From Dryas octopetala (Eukaryota; Streptophyta; Magnoliopsida; Rosales; Rosaceae): a stretch of DNA of 64,000 nucleotides. Both the position numbers and the translations under genes were made by a program. The stretch's first letter is position 1. Each line of letters opens with the position of its first letter. The notes below the pieces were generated by a model. That model was not told the origin of the DNA. It saw nothing but the letters and a program-made list of their open reading frames with translations, and did no database searches. The DNA lies in NCBI GenBank assembly GCA_963921425.1, contig OY992837.1:11691896-11755895 (forward strand). Reading direction: 5' to 3'. Shown piece after piece: positions 24,950 through 40,930 of the stretch.

Positions 24950-25075
24950 TAAATTACATCAACACTCGAACTTAGAATCCAAATTTTTGTCATTAAACAT
25001 CACTTGAGTAAAAACTCTTGGGTTAGATTTCAAACACTCGAGTCTATGCCACTTGAGCTAAAGTTTGATTGGGAC
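24950..25075 (-). mobile_element. SINE-like sequence, tRNA-type promoter boxes
   Basis: On the minus strand, TAGCTCAAGTGGCATAGA resembles a Pol III A box and AAGTTCGAGTGTT, about 80 nt further, a B box. No clear tail or TSD was found. Probably a decayed SINE head. Confidence 0.35.
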
Positions 25076-25405
25076 CCAAGCTTACCCTTTCTCTAATTCT
25101 CTCCATTCCCATAATTTTCATGTCATCTTATTGAAGTGAAAAATCAATCAAACAGTTTATAAACATCAATCTAATCATGACCGTCCATTGTGTTGACTGA
25201 ATCATGCGCGTAACATATTAGAGGTCCTGCTGAGATGTCAAACAAAACTTTTTTCATACCATGGTGCAAAAGTACAAAAAGAACAAAGCTCTCTATGATT
25301 AGATTGGATCCACATTTGTTGGTTGTTCTTTATAACCCAACCAGAATTCAACCACCATACCTCTTTCTGGGATTATGCCTATTTTGGACACATTATTTTT
25401 TTACT

Positions 25406-25410
<5 letters not shown>

Positions 25411-25468
<58 letters not shown>
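25411..25468 (+). repeat. (GA)n microsatellite
   Basis: Nearly perfect GA dinucleotide array of about 58 bp. Confidence 0.95.
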
Positions 25469-25471
<3 letters not shown>

Positions 25472-25969
25472 AGGATATGACTTGATTGTAAATGTTTGTA
25501 AGTTACATGGTTTAACTTGCTAAAAGTACTGAAACTACAAACCAAATCGAAAATCAGGCAAAACTACAATAAATGAAAATGTAATTTGTCCAACAGTGCC
25601 GGCCTAGAGTCAGCATTGTGGTCAATTTTGCCCAATGTGGTGTGGCTATGGATTCTTGGGCGATCTTCGATGGTGTGGCTATGCATGCTCGGTGGTCTTA
25701 ACGAGGGCATAGAGTCTTAGTCCTTTCCTTTTTGGTTCTTAGTCCTTATTGATTGTTCTTCATTTCGGTCAAATATTATGTAACAATCATATGTGATTTT
25801 TCTTTCGAGGGTTTCACTTTTGTATAATAAACTCACATATTTGTTGTGAAAGAAAAATTACATATGACTGTTACATAAAAATACAAAAAATGTGAAGAAG
25901 TAGAACACTGTAACATACAACCCAAGAGATGTTTGATTTAGTACTACTTATTGTATAAGGATTAAGTTT

Positions 25970-25983
25970 TTTTTTTTGCCCGG
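25970..25983 (-). mobile_element. Micro-retroinsertion, T-run orientation
   Basis: A T run followed by GCCCGG, inserted between 11-bp direct repeats GGATTAAGTTT at 25959-25969 and 25984-25994. Read on the minus strand it is CCGGGC plus an A run. Confidence 0.65.
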
Positions 25984-25994
25984 GGATTAAGTTT

Positions 25995-27640
25995 AATCTG
26001 AGAAGAGGAAGTTTTAAGTTTTAGCTTGTGACATCTTCCAAATATTACTAGACAAATAATTAGTTGATATGTATGAATTAAATTTGTGCAGCAATTTGCT
26101 TGGGATGCAATATATAATTGTTACATAGGATAGGAGGCTGTACAATGATAAAAGGAAATTACATAACGTGGATTTCCACGTTAGGTGGAAAGGACTTTTT
26201 CTTCTTTGGTTGATAAGGTGGGTAAGCATTGAAATTTTGAAATTAAAAAGCGACCATAATAAACATTTGGGTGCATTACAGGGGCCCATTTATAAGCAAA
26301 TGACTTTTGCAGTTTGTCAACCATGGATGGCATGACTGGTTCTTTTGAGTGGTTACGTTAAACATTTAAACCCTGTTTAGAATGCATTATTTTTCTAAAA
26401 TGCATTTATTAAAGAAAATTAATGAATGCATTTTTCTCTTTTTTAATTCTCAAAACAAGACATTATTTTGGACACAAACATAGTAGTAAGAAGAAGAAAT
26501 TTAGTCAGGCCAAAAAAAAAGGGTAGCTAATCATTGGTGTATATGTAGGGATGAGTATGACCTTATTTTCGCTCCCACAGAACAAAATTTCTCCATTAAT
26601 TTGCCCTACTTAGCCAATTTTTTCATATTTTATTTAATGTTAGAAAAGATAATTTATGAAATGTTTCAACAAGACTGAGGTTGGCATTATATTATACTTT
26701 CTCATCCTTACGAAGGAAAATTCTTAAATATGTCACTCCATATAGTTCATATTTATGAATGATTTTGAAATGCAATTTAGATAAACTATTTTAAGTGACT
26801 CCAAAAAGTATAAGACTATCGCATTATCGCATTATAAATTTTTTTTTTTATTATTCAATAATTATCGTTTATGAGATTTAAACTTAGAACCTCATCTCAC
26901 GTAATAAGTGTATAAAAAAAACAAAATTGAGTAATCAAACAAGTTCTTTTTTCTTGCTCTTGTTTAAATGAGTGATCGGGGATCATGTGATCATTGACTA
27001 GAATGCGAGGATGACATTATAGAGTTGAATAGGATGTAGATTCGGCCAATATGCCTTGATAAGAAAAGGGCATAGATGAAGCTAGCTGGACTTAGATATT
27101 CCAGATAAAAAGAACAACCAAGTACCAATTAATCAATTATATGTCACAGTTTTTATGTGCACCATGCGTATAAAGTGTCCATTAATGTTTGAGGTGAAGA
27201 ATTAGAATCAGCTTCTTACAAAACATGAGAAACATGAGAGTTGAGGGAGGATTGGAGAATGGTTTGTGTGCAAGCTTTATAACCTATATATAAACACTCC
27301 TCCAATCATAATTACTCTTATAATATTAATAGAAATATTTGACCACTACCATATTATTGTTATACTGAAAACCTTTAATTTGTGTTCTCTAATCTTCGCT
27401 ATGAACAAAGTGTTATTAACAAGTCAAATCAACTCAATTTACACTTCGTTTAAATGAACTTTTATATAATATTTTTATTAGCAGTACTGGAGCAAGTTGA
27501 TTATATTTGCATACGCAGCTAATCTACAAAGTCAATATTAAATTCGTTCATAATTAACAACATTCATTAAAGGAGATTCAAAAATCATATAAATGTAGGA
27601 AAAACTTTGTTGGATTAATTATAAATCATCACATTGATGT
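25995..27640. other. Gene-free AT-rich DNA
   Basis: No supported coding frame. The 91-codon minus-strand frame at 26014-26289 and others here lack any recognisable domain and are taken as chance. Confidence 0.5.
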
Positions 27641-27644
27641 CGCA

Positions 27645-27880
27645 AAAATTTTTTTTTAGGTAATCGAGGGTGTTCTGGTACAGCTTTCGCCCATCAGACT
27701 AATCCCTTTATCAAAGGCAGACAATTCACGGCGGGTTTAGAGAATTCACAAAAAATTTTATTTTCCTTATTGTCTGACTTCAAAGATCGAACTCAAAATC
27801 TTTCTTTTGACTTCTCTATTTTGTAGGGTTTTCCAAGCATTTATCTACTCTACCACTCCAACCAACTCATAAGATTCCAA
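27645..27880 (-). mobile_element. SINE (tRNA-derived), about 235 bp
   Basis: On the minus strand the head has TTGGAGTGGTAGAG (A-box-like) and, about 60 nt on, GAGTTCGATCTTTG (B-box-like). The body contains CCCGCCGTGAATTGTCTGCC and GGGATTAGTCTGATGGGCGA, and the 3' end is CCTCGATTACCT followed by an A run. This organisation is that of plant SINEs, and the GGATTAGTC region resembles the 3' body of the Au-SINE group. A TSD was not resolved. Confidence 0.6.
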
Positions 27881-29075
27881 CAGCTGCCCTTTTGCTAAGT
27901 TCAATTTTTGAGCATCAACAATTAATTTTTTTTTTCCTTTCAATTTCAGTGTTGACAACTGAAAATAAAGATAAAATTCTGTGCCTTAACATCTTGTAGA
28001 AGTAGTCCCAAATAGAGCACAAAGATTAAAGGTGCAATGAAAGCAACAAAGACTACTTGTAGTAATATATACTTGGCAATTGGCATATTTGCCCACTCCA
28101 AAATTCCAAATGTTGTAATTCCAAGTCAAAATCGTTGTCTTTGACTGGCCACCCATAAGGAGGGAGGGCGACTCTTTTTATGCAATCCTATTTTCCATTG
28201 TGAAATGACCAAAATACCCTTCTCTCTTCCCCATCATTGTCTGCTCGGAGACAGAAAATAGCTTTTATTTTATCTGACCGTTTTGTTTTTTGAAAACTTT
28301 TTTTTTTCTTTTACCAAAAAGCCCTTGTGGTTAGGGCAATTACCCTCTATCCATATATACCTCTAAGGCTCCAATTATTAGATGAGGGTAAGAATGTCAT
28401 TCACATAACTTTAGTGGGCTCCACTGTATATTACATATTATATATTAATTTGATAGCTAATGGTTGGCTGTCAATAAACGTTTAACACAAATTTCCTGAT
28501 TTGACTAAATTGCCCTTGCCAGAGAATTTGTGTACAATGGCAGAGTTGGGGGGTATATTCGGAATTTCCGGTTTTTGGACAAAAGGTATATGCTGAAATG
28601 AATCGGCAATTTGTATATTTTAGTCGCTCTCTCACCAAGTTTCGGGTTGGCTTCTAGAAGGTCTACTATGAACAAGGCCAGCCAATTAAATTGAACCACA
28701 TGTGCACTACAGGAATTTTCTTTTAGCAGTAGTTGTGTAAGAAGCTGAGAACTAGAAGTAGCAGGTCACTTTTGCCAACTGAATTCACAGCGTGTCGCGC
28801 AAGAAGCTGACCAATCTCTCGTCCCATGCCACTAATTACAATATTACCCTTTCTTTTCTTCTTATTTACTGAAGTACCCTTATCACCTCAGTATAAATGT
28901 ACCTCTAGTATGTTTCTTTTCCTTTTTTAGGGAAATTTACCTATGATGTTGAGAGTCTTGAGACTCTCCAATTCTTTTCTTTCCTTCTTTTCTTTTTTTT
29001 TTTCTTTTTTTTTTTTTGGATAAGAAGAGTAATCTATATATTAAGGCCGAGTCTATATTTGCTCACAAAAAAAAA

Positions 29076-29183
29076 AAGTGGTGATGAGTATTACCATCAT
29101 CATAGATGAATGATATATGTTACTTGATAATTTTTTTATAACACATGTTACTCATCTATGATAATGGTAATGTTCACCATGAT
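29076..29183. repeat. Near-perfect hairpin, about 108 bp
   Basis: The left arm GTGATGAGTATTACCATCAT continuing to TAGATGAATGATATATGTTA pairs with the right arm TAACACATGTTACTCATCTA continuing to ATGGTAATGTTCACCAT. Arms of about 45 nt surround an AT-rich loop. Either a tiny MITE or a possible small-RNA precursor; transcription is unknown. Confidence 0.7.
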
Positions 29184-30555
29184 AAATAAAAATGAATCTT
29201 ATTAAGGGTCATGGCAAAAAATCATTATCGTAGTTAAGTAAGTGTTATTTTAGTTCAATTAAGTAATCACCGCTCGATTATAATTGCGAGATTTATATTG
29301 AAAAATAATAGAAGAAAAATGATGCACCAACAAGACAATTTCAATTACTATCGCACTTTTATCTGCCGAAACATATGCCTGACTGCCTGAGCAATCTTCC
29401 TTATCATTACTTGTGAATCTTTACTCCAATATACACTTCGACAAATTCCATATCAAGAGGAAACCGAACTCCCTCAAGAATAGCTAAAGCCTCGGAAGTA
29501 ATTGTAATAAACAAATATATTAAGAAACTGCCTAAATTAAGAAGAGGAAAAATAATAACGAAGCAAATACATTTAGAAAAGCAAATCAAACTCCCTAATT
29601 CGTTCATCACCTATGAAACCTTTTTAAACTGTTCCACTTTTAAGTTTTCGAAGTCAAGCGTTCAAATGCTCACCTATAATTTGATAACTCATGATTGTTA
29701 CTGTTTGTCAATGCAACCTATAATGGTTATTATCTGTTAATGACAATCCATACATTAACGTCAAAAAGAAAGTCGTTCACATGGTTTCTTTTTACATGTT
29801 ATTTGTAAAATGCATGTTAATACAAAACTACAAGAAAGTACTACACACAAGTCCAAAGAAATTTACAACGGAGCATTCGAACATTCGTTGAAAATTTGTT
29901 GGCGCAAGTTTATAATGAGGACTTGTTTAATAGAAAAAGTAATAGTAGTGAACCTACTTAACAGAAAAAGCATGCATAATGCCAAAATGTGGTGTAAATA
30001 TATATGTTACGTATGATATTGTCACAGAGATGTTTGTCCCTTTCTAACTTTTGATGAGATTCAATTTGAGTCTTGACATATATTAAACATCTATTATGGC
30101 CATAAGTATGATGATATCGGAGAATCGGTCATAAGAAATTCTAAGAGAAGATGCAAGTTGTCAGTATGTGTTCAAAGTACTACAAACACCTCATCATGGT
30201 GTTAATATTTGGTTTAAACGTTGAAGCTTTGTACGAGTACTTATTGCTTTGAATGAAATCATACTTTCTCTCTAAAAAAAGTACTATAAACACTTCCAAA
30301 GGACGGAAACCAAAATATATAGATATATCGATAGATAGGATATGTAAAAAACCATCAATGTTGAACATTATAGGAGCAATATTCTTCAATATGGCCACGT
30401 GGTTGTCCATAAAACTCTACAAAGTGTCATTTTCACACATTTGATCCATTAATTCATCCTATATAAAATTATTTTTATCCAAAATATTTTCTATTAAGTA
30501 TCTGAAATACTTGTTTTATCAACTATCTAAAATATCTAAAGATTTGTTAAAATTC

Positions 30556-30574
30556 TTTGGCCAAAAAAAAAAAA
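30556..30574 (+). mobile_element. Micro-retroinsertion TTTGGCC + A12
   Basis: Flanked by perfect 18-bp direct repeats AAAGATTTGTTAAAATTC at 30538-30555 and 30575-30592. It shares GGCC + poly(A) with the insertions at 24738 and 44339. Confidence 0.85.
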
Positions 30575-30680
30575 AAAGATTTGTTAAAATTCGTTTGTTC
30601 CATCTATTTCGGGAAGACAACTTAGTGTTGGAAGCTCTTGCTAACTTAGGTCATTCTTCTATGACAACATAGATTTCATA

Positions 30681-30682
<2 letters not shown>

Positions 30683-30738
<56 letters not shown>
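30683..30738 (+). repeat. (CT)n microsatellite
   Basis: Perfect CT dinucleotide array of about 55 bp followed by (CA)n. Confidence 0.95.
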
Positions 30739-30751
<13 letters not shown>

Positions 30752-31480
30752 ATTGCTTTGTCGTTTATTTTTGATAGGTAAACTGTTGGTTGTTGCAGGG
30801 GCAAAAGAAAAAATGTCTAAAGATTTGATAAAACAAATTGTATCAAAACTAACACTCGAGACTTATCCCGTATTTCATAAGTCTTTCCTAAAATGCTTAT
30901 TTAGAGAGTCCGAAATTGGAAAATTTTACAACATAATACATTTTGAAGAAAGTTCCTCTTTCATTTTAGGATTGACACAATATTGAAGGGAATTAGTATG
31001 ATCATATGTTCTTTTTAATACTACTCTTATACTTGTATTCAAAGTGATATATGGACATTCACTTTGTTAATGAATATAATTTATTTAGATTTTCTCTTAT
31101 AACGATAAGTTATATAGGCATACATAAATATGTAAAGTTTGGGTCATTGAATTGCCAAAGACCTATTTTATTTAATTTTAAATATTGCAATCTAATGGCT
31201 CAAACTTTATGCTTATGTATACTTATAAGAGAAAAGTCCATAGTTTACCATAAAATTAATACAAATAATCTTATTGATTAAATAAAATAAAAAATGGTCA
31301 TGCGGGTACTATCGTCAATGCAAAGAGAATAAGAAATGGCAAAGCAAAACTTAAACCAAAATGGCATTTTTTGTAGTTAAAACAAGAAATGAGGGGCATT
31401 TTTTATGCACAATTAAAAAAATGAAATGATTGAAGTTTGTTTTGAATATTTCGGGAAACAACGAAGCTCTTAGCTCTCTC

Positions 31481-31531
31481 CCTTCTGGAATCAGGACCCT
31501 CTCTCCAATCTCCATCTGTCTATCTAACTGT

Positions 31532-31578
<47 letters not shown>

Positions 31579-31915
31579 TGAGAAGGGAAGTCTCTGCGAA
31601 AGAGTTGGACTTGGACCCTCTCTATCTCTCTTTCATCAAATGGTGGCTTTCACACGCTAAATTCTCCTTCTCATTTCCTTCTTCACCCAAAACCCAAACC
31701 CCCTCTCTTTTCATTCCCTTAAAACTCTTGGTCATCTCTCATCACATCCTAAAAACCCAAAAACCTCTCCTGAAAAATTTCACTCTTGGTGAAAAGTCTC
31801 ATTTCAATTGGGTTACAGAGCAATTAGGATTCCAAAACTCAAATACCCATCTCCTGGTTTTGTCCAAAAAGCTCGGATCAAATTGTTCTGGACCTGAATT
31901 CTCAAATATTCATAC
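31481..31915 (+). promoter_or_regulatory. Kinase 5' leader with GA repeat and short uORF
   Basis: A GA array at about 31531-31573 is followed by a CT-rich leader. An upstream ATG at 31640 opens a 6-codon frame (MVAFTR) that stops at 31658-31660, 256 bp before the main start. The transcription start is not known, so whether the uORF is in the mRNA is inferred. Confidence 0.5.
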
Positions 31916-35654
<3,739 letters not shown>

Positions 35655-36150
35655 CCTAAAGATTGACACGAGGTACTTATGGGAAGATGCATATTAAAGA
35701 AAGAATCGTTCATTTTTTTTATTTGTTGGGTTTTTGCAATTCTTTTTCTATAATTTTTCTCTTCAAATTTGAAGACCCTTTTTGGTGGTTATTACTTATT
35801 AGGATATGGGCCAAGGGTGTTCATGCCTTGATGAATTGGGATGTGTTTAACTTGTTTGTAAGGGTTGATGGGGGAAGAGTGAGAGTTTGGAAAGAAGTTC
35901 ATTGTGATTGTACATATGTTTAAAAATTGGCATATATTTTCATCAGAGTTTCTGTCTGGCACTTGTTACTGCCCTTGAGTGGAAGTTATGAGTTTCATGT
36001 GGATTTGAATTGATATATAGCTGTCATTTGCTCAGCTGGGGGGTTGTTATACTCTGGGAAAAAGGTGTCTGAGTTGTCTTGAATTGAATGATATGAGCGT
36101 GATTTTGTTGATTTGGGTTTGGTGCTTGCAACAATCACACGTAAACATTT
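35655..36150 (+). other. Kinase 3' UTR and downstream flank
   Basis: AT-rich sequence after the stop codon with no coding frame of note; it probably includes the 3' UTR. The polyadenylation site was not fixed. Confidence 0.45.
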
Positions 36151-36229
36151 GCACTAATATCTCTCAAGACTATAAAGTCTATTCAAGTTTACCACCCAAC
36201 TAAATTTTTTTTTACAATTTGCCACCGTA

Positions 36230-36843
36230 ATTTAGCAGCCACCTCGATCCCAACACGAACCACCGCGCCCCGCCTCCCTCCCTCCCACATACTCACCCCC
36301 AATAATTTTTCTGGGAGTTAAATGTACCGTTAATTTATTTATTTTTCCGTTTTTTCTAAGTTGGTTTACGATTTTTTTTGTACCAAGTTAGTTTATTTTC
36401 TTTTAGACATTTATCTATTTGGTGCATTCCGTTAATTCTGTTAAAATTTTGTTAAAAAAAGAATTAAATGGTCTTTTCATTTTAAATAAATTTTTAATTC
36501 TATTTCTAATTTAAAAAATGTTAAAACTAGAAAAAAAAAATTTAAAGTTAAAAATTTAACAAATTACCCCCTCCCCCAACCTAGCCCTCGTCCCAGCCCC
36601 TCCCCCACCCAACCCAGCCTCTCTCCGACCACCCCCTCCCCTCCCAACCCAGCCCCTCTCCTCTCTCTCTTCTCTTTCTCTCTTCCCTTTCTTCTCTCCC
36701 TTCCCTCCCCACCCATCCCCAACCAACCTCCAGCGGCATCCTACTCGCCGGCGCTGCCCCAGCTCGCCCATCTTTCCCCTATTCCTCTATTTCTCTCTCT
36801 GTCTCTCTATCTCTATCTCTTTCTCTCTCTCTCTCACTCTCTC

Positions 36844-36888
<45 letters not shown>

Positions 36889-36900
36889 GGGGGCTTAGGG
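36230..36900 (+). repeat. C/T-rich low-complexity region
   Basis: Pyrimidine-rich islands (36250-36300 and especially 36565-36885) are almost G-free on the plus strand and end in a CT array (36848-36882). The antisense frames here are low-complexity artefacts. It precedes a gene-like relic, so it could be a 5' UTR-like or TE leader sequence. Confidence 0.6.
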
Positions 36901-36934
36901 ATTTTTTTTTTGTTGGGTTTGATCTGGGAAATCG

Positions 36935-37290
36935 ATGGAGGCGCTGGTGGAGGACTCAGCTGGAAGTAAGAACCGTCTCGCTGTTGGGTCTCTTCCCACA
37001 GCTTTGCTGCTGCCACACTTGACGCCTGAGGTGGGTTGCAATTAAGGACTAACCTTGGAGAACATATCCGAGTTTGTATAAATCCGCGAAGTGAGGAAGA
37101 GCAAAGCCACGAGGCTGCAGGACAAGCTTGCCGGCGCCAACCTTGGCCTGAGCAAGTAGTGGAAATTCTGGAAGGAGACCAAATGGAATATGCTCCACCT
37201 TCTGGTCTGACTTGGGTGTTAAGTCCATATCCCGCAATCGAGTTGGCTGGCACTTTAATATTCCTTCAAAAATCAATATTGGGTGTTTAA
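36935..37290 (+). pseudogene. Gene-like relic, family not recognised
   Basis: An ATG at 36935 opens a 36-codon frame (MEALVEDSAGSKNRL...). Around 37060-37160, coding-like sequence reads IREVRKSKATRLQDKLAG then ANLGLSK, with in-frame stops before and after. A different frame reads PPSGLTWVLSPYP near 37195. GC content and codon-like structure exceed the surroundings. It looks like a decayed gene or retroposed fragment; I cannot name the parent. Confidence 0.3.
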
Positions 37291-37469
37291 TAAGTTTCAA
37301 AATAATGATCACCTTAAGCACTTACGACTCTATATGTATATATATTACTTGATGAGTGAAGACAGACGATGATAATGGAGAACATGTTGAACAATTTCTA
37401 ATCAAGATGTTGAACATGTATCTGTAATTAGTTTTACTATTTTTTAGTTTATAATTTTACTGTTTTTTG

Positions 37470-38130
37470 GGCAGCTTGATGTATTTAACATCCACAAAAC
37501 CATATATCATGTATGCAGTAAGTTTGGTGAGAAAATTTATGGAAAAACTATATACCAATAATTGGGAGCCTGCAAAAAGAATTTTCCGATATGTCAAAAG
37601 AACCATTAACTGTGTTATTTTCTATCAAACACATATTTAAGGGAATCTTGTTGGCTATACTAACAGTGACTTGGTTTGAAGTGTTGATGACAGCAAAAGT
37701 ACATCAGGTTATGTTTCTAATCTTGAAGTGGCGCAATTTTATGGAGTTTAAAAACGTAACAAATTGTTGCTCTTTCAACAACCGAAGCGTAATATATTGC
37801 TGCCTCTTTCATAGGATGTCAAATTCTTTGGCTACAAGGAATTTTGGAAAGTCTCAAGCATAAAAAAATGTCCAACTATTTTGTTTTGTGACAATAATTT
37901 TACAAAATTCAGTTACAAAAGATCCGGTTTTTCATAGGAGGGCAAAACACATTCGTATTCGCTATCATTTTCTAAGGGAGCTTGTGGATGAAGGAGGTAA
38001 TCAATTGAAGTATTGCAAGACGGTTGAACTGATGGCTGATATTTTTACTAAGGCTCTTGGAGGTCAAGTCTTATAAAAGAGATGTTGCAAGATTGGGTAT
38101 CAAGAGAAAATTTAGTTACAGGAGGCATTG
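37470..38130 (+). pseudogene. Ty1/copia pol fragment (RNase H end), decayed
   Basis: Conceptual translation across several stops and frameshifts shows MYAVSLVRKFMEK, W.PAKRIFRYVKRT, DDSKSTSGYV, TILFCDNN, AKHIRIRYHFLREL and MADIFTKALG, the conserved series at the C-terminal end of copia polyproteins. The reverse transcriptase core and integrase are absent. Sequence after 38135 may include the 3' LTR. Non-functional. Confidence 0.9.
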
Positions 38131-40260
38131 TTGTTGAACTAAACCAAATTCTGCAGAATTAGTTATAAGTGATGTCTTTTCCTATTCATGTTTTAAATAG
38201 GTTCATGCATTAGATTGGGAGGTGTCTTTATTGAATGTCAGACTAGGGTCTTAGAAAAGCCTATATATTTACACCCTTGTCTCAGAGTTTTTCTCTCCAA
38301 AAAAGCCTCAGGTTATCACTCTTCCTTCTACAAATTTTGGTTCGATATGTGAAACTGGTCTGCATTTTTTGTTGCATACATCTGAATGTTTATTTGTCAC
38401 ATTGTTAGAGCAATTAGCAGATGTGGGAATTATAACTACTTGAAATTTTGATGACATGGGTTGCTTTCAGTGTGGGCAAAGCATGCTATTGTAAAGTTTG
38501 TTGCGTGATAGACTCACAGTTGGAAAAATAATAGGATAAATTGCTATATCCATTGGTAATTGAATATTATAAGTTCACAATAATACAAAAAAAACTGCAA
38601 AGTAAATGCAACAGAAAAACATTCACAAATGAGACTATAATTGGATTCTATAGCCCTAAGACAAGATCTCCCCTACAGATGCTTCAAGGTTTGAATTGGC
38701 AAATGTCTTCCCAGATAAAAACATATTTCTTCTCGCCGAAATAGCACTCCAATCCACAAAAAACAACGAACCAAAATATGTTTGAACTCTCGTACAAAAC
38801 ATTAAATTCTAAGTATGATAATACACTAGACTGGATTATCATTTCTTTGGACTCCCTTACATCTAGACATTTCAACCGAATGTAAGGAAACTACCTTCAG
38901 CATAGTAAAATCCCTATCAATAATTGGCCGTCGTCCTTCTCTAGGTACAAAAAGGAATTTACGGGATATCTTTGACCTTTCAATTGAGGGGTGCTTCTTA
39001 TCGTATGATCTCCCACTGCTAGTTTTAACAGACCAAGTAAACTCGTGGATGGATGGAAGGACCAGTTAAAAAGAAAAAAAAAATGAATAATATTATACTT
39101 ACTACATTCTTATACCATCTGACGTGTTATTATTTTATTGGACAAAGTTTTCTTTTCCTTTTTGAGTTTTTATTTTTATTTTTTAGTATCCAATGTATGA
39201 GTGCCATGTAAATTGCCACATAAGGTGGTATAAAATTATGGTATAAAAATGTGGTATATGTAGCACTACTGACACAACTTTTCACTTTGAAAATTTACAA
39301 ACCTATACAAACAACTTTTTATTTTGAAAATGTACATACTGTTTTGCAGCAATACACCCTTCCATTTCAAGGTACATACTGTCACATAGAGCAGGGAACC
39401 ATCCAGCAATAAATTTTAATTATCGAAACTGTCCACATTTTCAGGCACCATTTAAAAATCACATTTACAAAAATTCAGTTAAATCAGAAATTGTTTAACT
39501 AGTGTATTATTGTCAATATCATTTCAACTTTATATAACGAACTATAATTGTAGTTTGCTGTCTTTTTTTGTTTGTTTGTTGGGCTGTGCCCTTATTTTGG
39601 TATCTGCCTGGTTTTGGGCTTTTGTAATGTGGGCTTACTCTTTGAGATTTTAATATATTCACTTTTTTGACAAAAAAAAAAAAAACTAATATTCGTCCAC
39701 AAAATAATTATCTATATATAATGAAATAAAATTTACAGCTAACATATTTTGAATTTGTTCCTCATATTTTGTTTCTTGAGCATTATCATAAACCGAATCC
39801 CATAATTTAAATTTTTTTACAATCAAGTCTCCATATTTGAAATTTTGGTCAAATTTTAGACGGAGTTAATGTGGAAATCATGTGCGACATTAGTCTTTAT
39901 GAATGTAGAAGCAAAACCATCATAAAATTTGAGCAGTGGCACTACCGCATTGATAAAAATAAGGATTCCCGTCTAAAATTTGATTAAAATTTTAATATTT
40001 TGGAAAAGCTTATGTACGAAGAATTTTGTATAATCTTGGGATATAGTCCTTAATTATAAATTTGCATTTTGGAGTTTCTTTTTAGTGGCGGTGTATTGGA
40101 TACATCTAATAATTTTTCCTGTAAGGAGTGGGGTCATGTAAGGTGCTTAAGGAGGTTCCAGGTTTTTTTTGTTTTTTTAATTAATTTCCTTAGAATGGGA
40201 ATTTTCAGAAAATAAAAATAAAAATTTAGGGGTTCAACTGAACAGTTGTACGGGGTATTC
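38131..40260. other. Gene-free DNA with possible copia LTR and LINE 3' end
   Basis: 38135-38340 may be the copia 3' LTR relic. A small foldback is suggested at about 39090-39265 (TTATACCAT motifs in both orientations). 39545-39677, T/G-rich and ending TTTTTTGAC plus an A run, resembles a LINE 3' end. No gene is supported. Confidence 0.4.
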
Positions 40261-40264
40261 AAAA

Positions 40265-40666
40265 TGGCAGAGGCTATTCCGACCATTCTCCATTGTTGAG
40301 TTAACCATCCTAATATATTTTGGACAAATTTTTTCTATTTTACCCTTTCTTGCAAAAAATTATAGAATCACCCAAACTCATTTGGCAGCATGCCACTGAA
40401 ATATACTAAGGAGTTCGGCAGCTTACAGCCGAATATGATGACAATGTTTGGCAGAATACTGCCGAATGCCTTTTTCATTTCTATTCGGTGGTTATTTATC
40501 GAAAACTTTGCTAATGTTCGGCAGTTAGGTACCGAATAACCACAAATATTTCGACAGACAAGTGTCGAATAACCCGATGAATAAAATTGAAATTTTTATT
40601 TTAAGAGTAAAATTGAAATTTAAAAATAAAATTGTCAACTCAACAATTTAGGTGGTCGGAATAGCA
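40265..40666. mobile_element. Foldback element containing a cluster of small hairpins
   Basis: The left end GCTATTCCGACC...TTGTTGAGTT and the right end, inverted GCTATTCCGACC...TTGTTGAGTT, are terminal inverted repeats. Between about 40380 and 40580 are five or six short imperfect palindromes of the form TTCGGCAG-N(7-8)-CCGAAT. No TSD was found and there is no coding capacity. Confidence 0.75.
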
Positions 40667-40689
40667 TGGGAAATTCAGAATTTCTCAAT

Positions 40690-40930
40690 CGAAAATTTGT
40701 CTTTCGGGCCTATGTAATTGATGGTTATAGTTGGGTCTGATTTTGTGTCTTGGGCCTCTATTCGTTTTATATTAGTGTTGCTTTCTTGTCTGGCCTTTTT
40801 TCAGCTTTTGTTTTGTGCTTTTATGATGGTCTGGTAATTGTGGATTGAGGATTTATAATTGTACTTTTTATTGGGCCTTTATATTGTAATTTTTCCCTTT
40901 ATTCCAATGAAAGTTTTTCTTATATAAAAA
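40690..40930 (+). mobile_element. Possible LINE 3' UTR remnant
   Basis: T/G-rich non-coding sequence with repeated GGGCCT and GGTCTGG words, ending in AATGAAAGTTTTTCTTATAT and an A-rich tail, the style of plant LINE 3' ends. No reverse transcriptase sequence precedes it. Confidence 0.3.

Larger units (their letters stand above)
27890..31480. other. Gene-free AT-rich DNA upstream of the kinase gene
   Basis: Contains the hairpin at 29076-29183, a micro-insertion at 30556 and a CT microsatellite at 30683-30738, listed separately. Several 60-80 codon frames are present, but none shows a motif. The last few hundred bases should hold the kinase promoter; no TATA box was singled out. Confidence 0.45.

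Noticed and set aside
36656-37253. Minus-strand frames through the CT-rich tract
   Set aside because: Arg/Glu/Gly repeats are artefacts of the pyrimidine tract.
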